Assembly (NCBI RefSeq): GCF_050003625.1
Contig: NC_134400.1
Location: 61,690,241 to 61,754,240, forward strand
Length of the DNA: 64,000 bases
Reading direction: 5' to 3'
From: Haematobia irritans
Lineage: Eukaryota > Arthropoda > Insecta > Diptera > Muscidae
Of the stretch, positions 1 through 10,313 are shown piece by piece (positions within the stretch are counted from its first letter, which is position 1; each line of letters opens with the position of its first letter). The notes under the pieces are model-generated. The model was not told the DNA's origin. It saw nothing but the letters and a program-made list of their open reading frames with translations, and made no database searches. The translations under genes and the position numbers were made by a program.

Positions 1-1735
1 TTGCTCTAAGACCCCATAAAGTATATATATTCTGGGTCGTGGTGAAATTCTGAGTCGATCTGAGCATGTCCGTCCGTCTGTTGAAATCACGCTAACTTCC
101 GAACGAAACAAGCTATCGACTTGAAACTTGGCACAAGTAGTTGTTATCGATGTAGGTCGGATGGTATTGAAAATGGGCCATATCGGTCCACTTTTACGTA
201 TAGCCCTCATATAAAGGGACCCTCAGATTTGGCTTGTGGAGCCTCTAACAGAAGCATATTTAATCAGATCCGGCTGAAATTTGGTATATGATGTTGGTAT
301 ATGGTATCTAACAACCGTGCAAAAATTGGTCCACATCGGTCCATAATTATATATGGCCCCCATATAAACCGATCTCCAGATTTGTCTTGCGGAGCCTAAA
401 AGAGAAGCAAATTTCATCCGATCCGGCTGAAATTTGGTACATGGTGTTGGTATATGGTCTCTAACAATCATGCAAAAATTGGTCCACATCGGTCCATAAT
501 TATATATAGCCCCCATATAAACCGAGCCCCAGATTTGGCTTGCTTAGCCTCAAAGAGAAGCAAATTTCATCCGATCCGGCTGAAATTTGGTACATGATGT
601 TGGTATATGGTCTCTAACAACCATGCAAAAATTGGTCCACATCGGTCCATAATTATATATAGCCCCCATATAAACCGATCCCCAGATTTGGCTTGCTTAG
701 CCTCAAAGAGAAGCAAATTTCATCCGATCCGGCTGAAATTTAGTACATGGTATTGGTATATGGTCTCTAACAACCGTGCAAAAATTGGTCCACATCGGTC
801 CATAATTATATATGCGCTCATATAAACCGATCCCCAGATTTAGGTTGCGGAGCCTCAAAGAGAAGCAAATTTCATCCAATCCGGTTGTAATTTGGAACAT
901 GGTGTTAGTATATGATCTTTAACAACCGTGCCAGAATTGGTCCATATCGGTCCATAATTATATATAGCCCCCATACAAAACATTCTCCAGATTTGACCTC
1001 CGGAGCCTCTTGGAGGAGCAAAATTCATCCGATCCGGTTCAAATTAGGCACGTGGTGTTAGTATATGGTCGCTAACAACCATAGCAAAATTGGTCCAATC
1101 ACACAAAAATTGGTCCATATCGGTTCATAATCATGGTTGCCACTAGAGCCAAAAATAATCTACCAAAATTTTATTTCTATAGAAAATTTTGTCAAAATTT
1201 TATTTCTATAGAAAATTTTGTCAAAATTTTATTTCTATAGAAAATTTTGTTCAAATGTTATTCGGTTCATAATCATGGTTGCCACTCGAGCCAAAAATAA
1301 TCTACCAAGATTTTATTTCTATAGAAAATTTTGTCAAAAGTTTATTTCTATAGAAAATTTTGTTAAAATTTTATTTCTGTAGACATTTTTGTTAAAATTT
1401 TCTTTCTATAGAAAATTTTGTCAAATTTTTTATTTCTATAGAAAATTTTTGAAAATATTATTTCTATAGAAAATTTTGTTAAATTTTATTTCTGTAGAAA
1501 ATTTTGTCAAAATTTTATGTCTACTTTGTCAAACTGAATTACATACGTATTGGATCGATCTTTTTTGATTTAATATATACCACGTATGAACTTACATACA
1601 GTTTAGAAGATGGTGTTAGGAGGTTTTAAGATACCTTGCCATCGGCAAGCGTTACCGTAACTTAAGTAATTCCAATCCATGATGGAGGGTACATAAGCTT
1701 CGGCCTGGCCGAACTTACGGCCGTATATACGTGTT
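1..1735 (-). mobile_element. Helitron-derived (DINE/mini-me-like) element, family A copy 1, left end outside window
   Basis: Read on the minus strand it opens near 1734 with ACAAGTATATACGGCCGTAA, followed by the hairpin-forming TTCGGCC/GGCCGAA block. It then carries a 29-bp array (about 1140-1520), a run of 153-bp repeats (about 230-1070) and a (GTCC)n tract near 65-80. The terminal TATACCC hairpin lies just outside the window. Tandem repeats of about 150 bp and a (GTCY)n microsatellite are known hallmarks of DINE-1/mini-me Helitron-derived elements in Diptera; assignment to that class is inference because no Rep/helicase gene is present. Open frames inside the repeats are by-products of a repeat length divisible by three. 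Confidence 0.75.
1140..1520. repeat. 29-bp tandem array inside family A element
   Basis: The unit contains TTTATTTCTATAGAAAATTT followed by TGTCAAAAT, is 29 bp long and is repeated with small changes. The same array sits beside the 153-bp repeats in every long family A copy of the window (50.5-52.2, 53.0-53.3, 59.0-59.4, 59.8-60.0, 63.2-63.5 kb), so it is a regular module of that family. Confidence 0.85.
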
Positions 1736-1943
1736 TTAATTTCCTTTGCCTGAATATTTTGACTTACTCCTCGTACGTTCCGATTTCTTTTAACGAACCA
1801 AGAAAAAAAATGATAAACAAAATACATGTCCACACATACACAAAATGCTGTTCTCAAGGCGAAAACACATGTTGTTTTTTTTTTTCAAATTTCTATTCTC
1901 TTGGTTCCGAATGTCTATTCTCTTTACTCCGAATACTCATTCT

Positions 1944-2274
1944 AATCAAAGACCATTAATAAAGAAGACGTGAGATAAGCTTGTTCTTCCTCTTTTTCTT
2001 GAAGAAACAGAGATTAATATCATACATGTTCCATGAGACATTGCAACTTTTTTTCGGTTTCTCTTTTCATTTTGCATTCGTAACAAAACTTAATTCGCTT
2101 ATTTTAGCAATTTTTTAAACTCTTAAACGAACAAAAACACTTCGTGAAACATTTTATAAATAATTTAGTGCAACCGTCACAGTGCAACCGACACAGAAAT
2201 TTATTAATCTCCGTTTTCTATTACTAACACTATCAAAGCCCAATTCACGTCTTCTTTATTAATGGTCTTTGATT
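1944..2274. repeat. Foldback (MITE-like) element with 30-bp perfect inverted arms
   Basis: The 30 bases at 1944-1973, beginning AATCAAAGACCATTAATAAA, recur as their exact reverse complement at 2245-2274. Weaker inverted similarity continues inward (around AACAGAGATTAAT near 2005 and ATTAATCTCCGTTTT near 2200), so the unit is one large imperfect hairpin. No target duplication was resolved. The DD37E mariner begins only a few bases beyond the right arm. Confidence 0.6.
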
Positions 2275-2280
2275 CTAATA

Positions 2281-3547
2281 AAGGGTGATACGGTCAAAAT
2301 TTGGTCAAGGGAAAACGCGTGTAAATCGGTGAAATCGTTTATTTAAAAAATCAAATTAAATTTCTTTTTCAAGTTCAATTAGTATAAAATTCAGGAAAAA
2401 TATTCAGTTAGGCTTTCGCTTTTCCAAATCCGAATTGCCGGGCCTCACGCTTGACACCTGCCATCAGATTTTGTACAGCCACCTTGTCCACCTTCTTCGC
2501 CGCAGAAAGCCAGTTTGCCTTGAACTTGTGCTCGTCCTTAGCAGTTTTTTTTTGGTCTTCTTTAGGTTCCGCTTGACAATAGCCCAGTATTTCTCAATTG
2601 AGCGGAGCTCTGGCGTGTTGGGAGGGTTTTTGTCCTTGGGAACCACCTGCACGTTGTTGGCGGCGTACCACTCCATGGCCTTTTTACCGTAATGGCAAGA
2701 TGCCAAATCCGGCCAAAACAGTACGGAACAACCGTGTTTCTTCAGGAAAGGCAGCAGACGTTTATTCAAACACTCTTTCACGTAAATTTCTTGGTTGACA
2801 GTCCCGGAAGCTATGAAAATGCTGCTTTTCAAGCCACAGGTACAGATGGCTTGCCAAACCACATATTTCTTTGCGAACTTTGACAGTTTTATGTGCTTGA
2901 AAATATCTGCTACATTTCCCCTTCCTTTTGCTGTATAAAACTCCTGTCCCGGAAGCTGCTTGTAGTCGGCTTTGACGTAGGTTTCGTCGTCCATTACCAC
3001 GCAGTCAAACTTCGTCAGCATCGTCGTGTACAGCCTCCGGGATCGCGCTTTGGCCGTCGTATTTTGTTTATCATCGCGATTTGGAGTCACTACCTTCTTG
3101 TAAGTCGATAGTCCGGCTCATTTTTTGGCTCGATGCACGGTTGCTTATTTGCGGCATCTCGGAGAGAGAGGTTAGGGTTTCGCTTGAAACTACCGGCAAC
3201 TCTCTTTGTCGTCTCAGCGGCTTCCGGTTTTCGATTTCCCCCCGATCCAGACTTCCTGGGTGTCGACAAACGTTCCCCAAACACTTTAATTACATTTGTA
3301 ACGGTTGATTTGGCAACTTTTAGCAATTTTGCCAGCTTTGCGTGCGAGTAGCTTGGATTTTCGCGATGCGCGAGCAAAATTTTGATACGCTGCTCTTCTT
3401 GCTTGGACGGCATTTTGACAACTGAAGAGTGAATTCCAACATTCTACACACACACATTCAAAATGAGGGGTGTTAAGGTTTTTTAAATGCAAAATTGAAA
3501 GAAATACGTCAAGTTTATATTGACCAAATTTTGACCGTATCACCCTT
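2281..3547 (-). mobile_element. Tc1/mariner element, DD37E type, 1267 bp
   Basis: Perfect 28-bp terminal inverted repeats (2281-2308 and 3520-3547) begin AAGGGTGATACGGTCAAAAT, and a TA target duplication flanks the unit (2279-2280, 3548-3549). The transposase reads on the minus strand and is broken by frameshifts. TA duplication and a DDE transposase place it in Tc1/mariner. Thirty-seven residues separate the second catalytic Asp (WPDLASCHYG) and the Glu (RSIEKYW), the spacing of the DD37E group. Confidence 0.93.
2408..3413 (-). pseudogene. DD37E mariner transposase, two frameshifts
   Basis: The ATG is at 3413. The N-terminal part (to about 3095) has a helix-turn-helix typical of Tc1/mariner DNA-binding domains (HAKLAKLLKVAKSTVTNVIK). 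The frame shifts near 3095, after which the catalytic core follows: first Asp in VVMDDETYV, second in WPDLASCHYG, Glu in RSIEKYW. A second frameshift lies in an A-run near 2545. In the shifted frame the C-terminus continues through HKFKANWL to a stop at 2408. With both shifts allowed for, the length is that of a normal transposase (about 330 residues). The copy cannot make full-length enzyme, yet its ends are perfect, so it could still be mobilised by a functional relative. Confidence 0.9.
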
Positions 3548-3639
3548 TATGCAAATTAAATAATATTTAGACTTAAGCATATCAAATTTTTGGCCTTATC
3601 ATAAAACAGTTTTCCGAAACAACATACAAGCGGTTTCAC

Positions 3640-4004
3640 AGAATTTTGCTTTCTTTTGATTCTCTCGCTGTGTTATGTTGATTTCTTTCGTCAACCCTCC
3701 CGGTTTCAATCTCTGTTTCTTTCTCTATACTCTCTCTCTGTCGCTCTCTGAATGAAATATCACAACATATATATATTTACTCGAAATTTGTAAATTTACA
3801 TTCACACATATTATTTTTATGAAACATTCATGCCCCAAACATAATATATTCTAACATACTAACATATGTGTCCCAAACATTTAGTGTTAGTTTAGGAACA
3901 TTACATGTTTGCACTTAAATATATTATGTTTAAAAATTGTGCCCGAAACACATTTTGTTTATATCGGAACATGTGAAAAACATATTTTTCTAACAGTGTA
4001 GGAG
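3640..4004 (-). repeat. AACATATTATGTTTG-type repeat (family D), copy 1
   Basis: The stretch is rich in short palindromic words such as AACATATTATGTTT and CCCAAACATAATATATT. It ends at 4003 with TTTTTCTAACAGTG/TA, resembling the TA-flanked MITE ends seen elsewhere in this window. The other end, near a GAGAGAGA/TCTCTC tract at 3660-3750, is not sharply defined. Related copies lie at 4650-4960, 5985-6200 and 20820-21090. Confidence 0.5.
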
Positions 4005-4563
4005 TTAAATCGGGAGTTCGGTATAATGTGGGCTATACTAAAACATGAAAGGATACACACAGTATTCAGCACATTTAATTGTAGTTCTAGAATCTACACC
4101 CCAAATCGGAGGGCCGGTTTATAAGGGGGTTATATCAAAAACTGTACCGATACACAATATATTCGGCACACCTCTTTATAGTCCTAGAATACCTCTAGAT
4201 TTCCAATTTCAGGCAAATTGGATAAAAACTACGGATTCTAGAAGCCCAAGAAGTAAATTCGGGAGATCTGTCTATATGGGGACTATATCAAAACTTGGAC
4301 CGATATAGCCCATCTTCGAACTTGATCTGCCTGCAAACAAAAGACGAATCAGAGCCAAATTTCAGAACGATAGCGCCATTCTTTAAGGGTGTAGCGTGAT
4401 TACAACAGACAGACAGACGGGCATGCTTATATCGTCTTAGAATTTCTCCCTGATCTAGAATATATATACTTTATACAGTCGGAAATCGATATTTCGATGT
4501 GTTACAAACGGAATGACAAACTTATTATACCCCCGTCACCATTCTATGGTGGTGGGTATAAAA
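4005..4563 (+). mobile_element. Helitron-derived element, family B fragment (3' part)
   Basis: Two to three 153-bp-type repeats, recognised by CTATATGGGGACTATATCAA, precede a CAGACAGACAGACGG tract. The unit closes with the hairpin TATACCCCCGTCACCATTCT/ATGGTGGTGGGTATA at 4530-4561. A longer copy of the same family lies at 22340-23407. Layout (tandem repeats, GTCY tract, TATACCC hairpin) matches families A and C. Confidence 0.7.
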
Positions 4564-4649
4564 ACAGATTATTTTATTTTTATAGTTGCGGTAGCAAACT
4601 CATAACGCCTATATAAAAATGTGCTATAAATTTCAAATCAGCAGAGAAA

Positions 4650-4960
4650 AAGTTCAATTTAGTTCCTTTGTGTTATATGTTATGTTTGGAACTCAAATTT
4701 CTAGCACATTATTTTTAAGTGCAAGCATAAAATGTTCATAAACAAGTATAACATGTTGTGAACACATATTTTAATATGTTAGAACATATTATGTTTCGAA
4801 CATCAGATGTTATTCAATATAATATCTCTGGATGCAAACATATATTAATTTGCAAATTTCGTATCAACATATATATGTTTAGAAACGATAGAGCGAGAGA
4901 AAATGAAAAAGTTAGGAGAATATTTATTTTCCATTTCTTCGTAGATAATTGAATGAGTAA
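4650..4960 (+). repeat. AACATAT-type repeat (family D), copy 2
   Basis: Motifs in order: TATGTTATGTTTGGAAC, AATGTTCATAAAC, TATGTTAGAACATATTATG, GGATGCAAACATATAT. The same order is found at 5985-6200 and 20820-21090 on the plus strand and reversed at 3640-4004. A GAGCGAGAGAAAA tract follows, as in the other copies. No coding content. Confidence 0.5.
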
Positions 4961-5055
4961 CAAATGATGCAGCCTTCTAAACCCTTTTTTAAATGATTAT
5001 AATAGTCCATAGGATGGCGCCTTTGCAACAGTTCTCACTTCAGCTATTCAATAAC

Positions 5056-5610
5056 TACCCATCAAAAATATTTGGAAGTTGTTCCAAAGGCACAACTTTA
5101 AAAGCACTTCCGAAAATGTCCTCCCAAAGATGTTCTATATTTTAACTACACAGGAATTTCTTTTAATTCAATTTTTTATAACACGCTTTTTTTATATTTT
5201 CAATGAGTAATTTTTTATCTTTTTAGTCAGGAATGGGTTAAAAACAGATTATGAATTAATAAAATGGTACAAATTATAAAAATTTTGTCGAAAAAAATGC
5301 TAAATCCAGTATAGAAAATTTGCAAATTTTTGAAAATATTTGAGGTCAACAGTTTCAGACAAGCATTAAAAATCATAAAAAATTGTATAAATTATTTATT
5401 TGGCAAAATATTACAAAATTTTTTAATACACATCAAAAACTCTGAATTCGAATCACACCTTAAGAAGTGATGCAAATTCATTGCAACAGCTATTGAACTA
5501 GTTGACATCCGTCCTATGACAAGCCCATGTTAAATTCATCGCTTCTGCGCCAATATTGCACCACTTCCAAAACAAAACATTTTCACTACATTTTTGGCGA
5601 CAAAAATAGT
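5056..5610. mobile_element. Diverged copy of the CCCAGCA/AT-flanked DNA element
   Basis: The left part (TTTGGAAGTTGTTCCAAAGG at 5070) and the right part (CGTCCTATGACAAGCCCATG at 5509-5528) match the two halves of the element at 17827-20277, which is split there by a Helitron-derived insertion. Here the terminal motif has decayed to CCCATCAAAAAT and GGCGACAAAAATAG. This uninterrupted copy shows what the other looked like before it was hit. No open frame of note. Confidence 0.6.
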
Positions 5611-5984
5611 GTTCCAAGGTTTCATCATCATCAAAACGCGCCATACATACACCATCCAGTGCTGCTCCTCTTAGGCACAGATGTGCTCTCAAGTCTGTTT
5701 ATAGTTCTACCAATAGTGGCAGTTTGTTTGTAAATTAATTCAACTAATTATCATTAGAAATCTCTCTCTACATGCGACCCATGCGAATAAGCTCCTAACA
5801 GAAAGAAAGATAAGTGCTCTTAGACGATGATCTCCTACAATCCGACCGAAGCGAATAAGACAAAGGAGAGATTGCAAAAGAATCCGCAGACGTGGGACCC
5901 CCTGCTGTCCGAACCACGCGAACTACCTCCAAGGCAGGTGGTAGGAAAACCACTAGAGAACCTCTGAACCTTTCTACATGGACG
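5611..5984. other. No gene recognised
   Basis: Sequence without a recognisable gene or repeat boundary; no splice-bordered open frame was found. Confidence 0.4.
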
Positions 5985-6200
5985 AAAAAGTAAAAATTAT
6001 ATGTTTATAACTCAAATTTTTAGCACATTTATTTTAAGTACAATCATATAATGTTCATAAACTATCAAAACATTTTTGCGACATATATGTTAATATGTTC
6101 GAATGTTATGTTTGGGACATAACATTCGTTCAAATATAATATGTGTGGATGCAAACATATATATTTAGAAATTGCCTATGTGTTTAGAAAGAGAGACCGA
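5985..6200 (+). repeat. AACATAT-type repeat (family D), copy 3
   Basis: It carries the same motif order as copy 2 (CATATAATGTTCATAAACTA, ATATGTTAATATGTT, GGATGCAAACATATAT) followed by a GAGAGACCGAGAGAG tract. Confidence 0.5.
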
Positions 6201-6301
6201 GAGAGTATGCTGCAAGCAAAACAATGGAAGTAATCAAGTGGAGCCTTAAAAATATATACACACAATGAAAATTTCATTAAAATTTTTTTCTACCAGTGTA
6301 T

Positions 6302-6367
6302 ATCACAATGGACTGAATAGTCTAAGTGAGCCTGAATCTTAATCGGGCTGCCACTTTAACCTTAACC
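6302..6367 (+). mobile_element. 5'-truncated SINE-A insertion with 16-bp target duplication
   Basis: Only the 3' end of SINE-A is present (ATCACAATGGACTGAATAGT onward). It is bracketed by a 16-bp direct repeat, TTTTCTACCAGTGTAT, at 6286-6301 and 6368-6383. The duplicated target is the end of a small TA-flanked MITE remnant (about 6259-6298). The tail ends in TTAACCTTAACC. Truncation at the 5' end plus a target duplication is the usual outcome of LINE-driven retrotransposition. Confidence 0.75.
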
Positions 6368-6383
6368 TTTTCTACCAGTGTAT

Positions 6384-7142
6384 GCCTAAGGTGAAGCATA
6401 ATATGCTTGAACAATACAAACAATATTTTGTTTGGATAAATCCTGAAAATATATATGCTTGAAGCAAAATGTGTTTGGGTGTACGTCGTCCATTTAGGTG
6501 AACAATCTCAAAGGAAAATTGTAAAGAAAGCTTCTCAAGGCAAACTTTCCTAATGTTAACACTACGGGGTAAAGGAAAATAATGATATTAATAATGAAGC
6601 TCTCTTTATTTGGGGGTCTAATATCCATAATTCAATGCGTTACAAATGGCAGAGGAATGCTATGACAACTTACCACATTTCTTTTCGAATATTCATATCG
6701 ATATGCATGCGATTTATATGTTCCTATCTCTCCACGATTTAAAACGGTCATCATTAGGGATTTATGTTTCAGGACCGGATGACAACTACCGATTCACTCA
6801 GTACCATCGTCCAACGGTAGTTCATCTAGAATACAAAGCAAACACAAATTAGTTTAATTTAGTTTCACGCCTATTTCCAATAAGCACGCATTACCCTCAA
6901 ATACTTTGCAGTAAAATCCTCTACAGCGTCAGCTATACACAAACATAATCAACAGCATACGCCCACATCATTAAACAAATACTGCACGACAAATGCTGGC
7001 GTATGGCAAGCGACACGTGTCTCATCCACGTGATGCTTACCCACTGCCGCCGTGAATATTCTGCATGCATTTTCCCAACCATTTTGTATAGCATTTAAAT
7101 ATGTTTTCCATTAACACCTCGTCCGTTCAATAAATTTTGACT
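6384..7142. other. No gene recognised
   Basis: AT-rich sequence with a short AACATAT-like remnant (6400-6485) and no supported coding exon. Confidence 0.4.
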
Positions 7143-7436
7143 ATGAAAGTTTGTCGTACATTTGAATGCGACGAAACGAGACTAATGGAGGCTGTGGGAT
7201 CGCCTCATTTAAGACGAATGGCTAGAGCTGCACAAGCGGGTCAATGTATAGCCATCTGCGACATTGAAAAAGTGGTCCTTAGGTATTTGGGTATGGGAAT
7301 GACGGTTACAAAATATCCATTGCAAAATTTAAATAGGCCGCGTTTATTGCTCACGTTGAATTGGAGGAGGGATGTAATTAAAACGAATAACCATAACGAA
7401 GGGCGACAAATGGTCTCTCTCTCTTTCTGGAGGTAG
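7143..7436 (+). CDS. Unrecognised open frame, 97 codons from the ATG, probably not a gene
   Basis: The frame runs from an ATG at 7143 to a stop at 7434-7436 and includes a mildly Ala/Arg-rich stretch (RRMARAAQAGQ). No family, motif, signal peptide or membrane segment was recognised, and no splice-linked partner exon was found on either side. It could be a chance frame, an exon of an unseen host gene or a transposon scrap. It is listed because it is one of few unexplained frames in the left flank. Confidence 0.15.
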   Translation: MKVCRTFECDETRLMEAVGSPHLRRMARAAQAGQCIAICDIEKVVLRYLGMGMTVTKYPLQNLNRPRLLLTLNWRRDVIKTNNHNEGRQMVSLSFWR

Positions 7437-8160
7437 TAGAATTTGAGCTATGGTCATTAATCGAACAACTTCATCCAGGCAAAATAAAAACACTTGCCAA
7501 GAAAACTATGTATATATTCTGCAACCGTACTTATAAAAATGCCGCCTCCTCGGTATCCCGGCTTGTGTGTACAGTTAGTAGGCCGAGGTTAGTGGTGTTT
7601 AAGCCAATAAATAAACCTGGATAGTCTATACGCATTCCATCTTCCCCACGAAACTCATAAAGCCTAGCATTCTGTAGTATTACCATCGGGATACTTCTTC
7701 AGAGAGCTCAATATAATGAAATAAGATTATAAAATTCCGTCATAGTGTCCCATGTCTTTACCTGAGAAGTCACAAATAGGATTTAGTTCACTTTGGCTTT
7801 ATATATAAACCCTGCGATGGATGATAAAGGGCCTTGTTGAAGTTTTTTCTATTTCATATTTTATTTTATTTGATCTTAAACATGATAGTTTATGAATATC
7901 TGTACTAATTAGTACAGTACCGAAATGACAATCAAAGACCAAACACTCCACAGGGACCTTACCACCCTTTTGGCGATTAAATAAGAAAATGTTGGTACCA
8001 CGTCAAGTACCCTTTGTTTATGAAACCAAAAATTTTTCTAAATATGTAAGTCATTTTTGAACCGAAAAAATTTAAACTGTTTTATTGGAAGAATGAAATA
8101 ATTCATTCCCAAGATATTTAGAAATTATATGAAAATTGAGAAACTGCGACAAACTGGAGC
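7437..8160. other. No gene recognised
   Basis: Apparently unique AT-rich sequence; no open frame, RNA gene or repeat boundary could be supported. Confidence 0.4.
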
Positions 8161-8223
8161 ACTGGTGATAAGTCCGTTAGGAGCAATATGCACCAAATTT
8201 TCGTAGGATCGCCAGTTGGACAG

Positions 8224-8787
8224 TATAGGTGTGCACGTGAGTAATATTTTACTCACGCTCACGCACACTCACGACGGAAAAATCTTACTCACGCACACTC
8301 ACGCACGATATTGTTTGGTAGGACTCACGCTCACGCACACTCACGAAAAGAAAATTTGTGTTCACGCACACTCACGCACGAAAATGTCGTGACTCACGAA
8401 AAATACCGTGACTCACGAAAAATGTCGTGACTCACGAACAATTTTTTGAGTAATTTACCTTAGCGACGCGTCTGAAAACATGAGCATTATTAAAATCGAG
8501 AGCGTTATTACACTCTTAACATCCCAGGTGTCACTAAAATTGTAAATGAATTTAACTCTTAAGCGTTTTATGTTGGTGAGCAGGATTATTTTCGTGAGCG
8601 TAAATCTTTACTCACGCACACTCACGAAGATAATATTTTCGTGACTCACGCTCACGCACGACATTTTGATTTGTTAATCACGCTCACGCACACTCACGCC
8701 GTTGCCATGAGCGTGACTCACGACTCACGCGTGAGTCACGAAAATTTTCGTGAGTCACGACAATTTCGTGTCACGTGCACACCTCTA
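8224..8787. mobile_element. hAT-type MITE built of CTCACG repeats, 564 bp
   Basis: The ends are TATAGGTGTGCACGTGA and, reversed, TAGAGGTGTGCACGTGA, one mismatch apart. An 8-bp duplication TTGGACAG flanks them (8216-8223 and 8788-8795). Eight-base duplications and TAGAGGTG-like ends are typical of hAT transposons. The inside is almost wholly short units such as CTCACGCACACTCACG and GTGACTCACGAAAA in both orientations, apart from a spacer near 8450-8580. There is no coding capacity. The element sits inside an old SINE-A copy. Confidence 0.85.
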
Positions 8788-8795
8788 TTGGACAG

Positions 8796-8965
8796 GTGGT
8801 GAATTTTACTCTTATTAATGAGTGCTACACGATTCTATATTTAGCTCAATGACAAGAAACCTCCTTCTTATAGCTGAAGAGAAACTATGAATGTCAATAT
8901 CATTAGTGAGAGGGACAAACTAGCACTGAAAAACTTTGTTGGTGCTCGATCGAAACGGAAATCTA
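8796..8965 (-). mobile_element. Diverged SINE-A copy
   Basis: On the minus strand it follows the same order as the better copy at 11490-11832: the CGATCGAGCACCAA region, a CACTAATGATATT stretch, then AGCTCAATGACAA near 8843 on the plus strand and GAGTGCTACACGATTC near 8821. The tRNA-like head is lost. Confidence 0.55.
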
Positions 8966-9269
8966 GCGTTGAGAGTACATCTACGCCGACAGGAGCAGCA
9001 GAATAATGGTGTATGTAGGACATTTTAGGAAGATATTACTATGAACACTACACAGAAAAAAGTCTGTTGTGAAACTGATGCTAAAATGCATAAGCGTAGG
9101 AAGGCCTCTGGGGAGGGGGCTTAGACCCTACTAGAAACATTTTAGCCCCCCACCCCAGAATTTGAAAACCTATTTACGATTTTCCATTGTTTTTATATAA
9201 AATTAAAAAGTAAATACACAAATTTGCGCTAAAGACTTCCATGCACAATGGAATTACTTGCACCCTCAA
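8966..9269. repeat. Short dispersed repeat shared with 57.7 kb
   Basis: Bases 9160-9255 (TTTGAAAACCTATTTACGAT, then ATACACAAATTTGCGCTAAA) recur at about 57705-57800 with few changes. Its class is unknown; at 57.7 kb it runs into family A left-end sequence. The rest of the interval shows nothing recognisable. Confidence 0.4.
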
Positions 9270-9440
9270 AAAATATCGCTTCTCTAACATATGTTCCAAA
9301 CATATTTTGCAGGAAGCACATATATTATTGGATACTGCCGAAACATTAATATGTTTATTTTAGTGAACATATTATATGTTTGGAAGCATTTTGAGCCAAA
9401 AAATATTATATGCTTGGAATAATTTTCTCCCCAAGAAGAT
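9270..9440. repeat. AAACATATTATATG-type repeat (family E), copy 1
   Basis: Motifs AACATATGTTCCAAACATAT and AACATATTATATGTTTGGAA alternate with TTTTGAGCCAAAAAA. A longer copy lies at 22010-22312. It is similar in style to family D but distinct in motif order. Confidence 0.4.
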
Positions 9441-9789
9441 TGTGCTCATTCCCTCAAATAATTTTCAGTTCTACGAAATTTTTTAGTTCGTGGCACCTTT
9501 TTCTGTTGAAGAAATTCGTATTTCTCACAAAATAGTTTATTATTACTTATTTAATTTATTTATTTATTATAACATTAGAACAATAAGAAGGTATTTCTTT
9601 TTTAGTTCAATGTATACATCATAAAGAAAGTCATTAATTGTAATTGAGTTGCATGAATTAGTATGTCATTATTATCAAATCCTAAACTAAAAACCTAACC
9701 TAACCTATGTAGTTTAAGAAATATCATGCAAGTAAGAGTAATTTAAAAAATATTGAAATACTTCAAACTTAAAACTGTTTTTTTTTTGT

Positions 9790-10012
9790 TAAATTTTTTA
9801 AGCGTTGCGGTAATGAATTCCACAATTTGATTGAGTAACGAGAAAAAAATCTGCTGGTGATGGTAAACTTGAATCTTGGTATTATAATAGTCCCACATTT
9901 CGTTGAGTAAACGAAAACTATTTTCTCATATAGCTAACCAGGTTTCTGAGAGTACAAGAAAACCAAAGCTCAGACCATATGCATATCTAGTCGCATTATT
10001 ATACGATACCAG
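9790..10012 (-). pseudogene. Old LINE, C-terminal piece (fragment 4 of 4)
   Basis: In one minus-strand frame this translates to SRFFSRYSIKLWNSLPQRLK, the ...LWNSLP... tail common to CR1/L2/Jockey-group LINE proteins. Slightly upstream, in another frame, is YNNATRYAYGL, a motif that usually follows the RT thumb in the same proteins. The fragment is cut off by the Harbinger element at 10013. Frames are decayed. It belongs with the pieces at 11312-11489, 11833-12299 and 16102-16194. Confidence 0.7.
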
Positions 10013-10313
10013 GGGGGTTACTCTGTATTGCGATACGAAAGCAAATGCGATGCGATAGTTAAATGCGTTAAGAGTACAATTCGGTACTCTGTATCACTTG
10101 CGCAAACGCTTTCGCAAAGTAAACTGAAAATATGGTAACGCTTTAGCAAAATAAAGCGAAAATATGACAACGCTGGCTGCACAATGTAAACAATAACGAA
10201 AATGATAAAAAGAAATGTCAAAAAATTGTAAATAAAAACATTTTAAACAATCTTCCGTTCGGTGCGTGTTCTTTTAAAACTTGCTAATCGTTTATAACAA
10301 AAAAGTAATAATT

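Noticed and set aside
1135..1520. 29-bp array as a CRISPR array
   Set aside because: The units are contiguous without spacers, AT-rich and part of a dispersed fly element.
8224..8787. CTCACG repeats as a CRISPR-like array or telomere
   Set aside because: Units are irregular, occur in both orientations without unique spacers, and the block has hAT-type ends and an 8-bp duplication.
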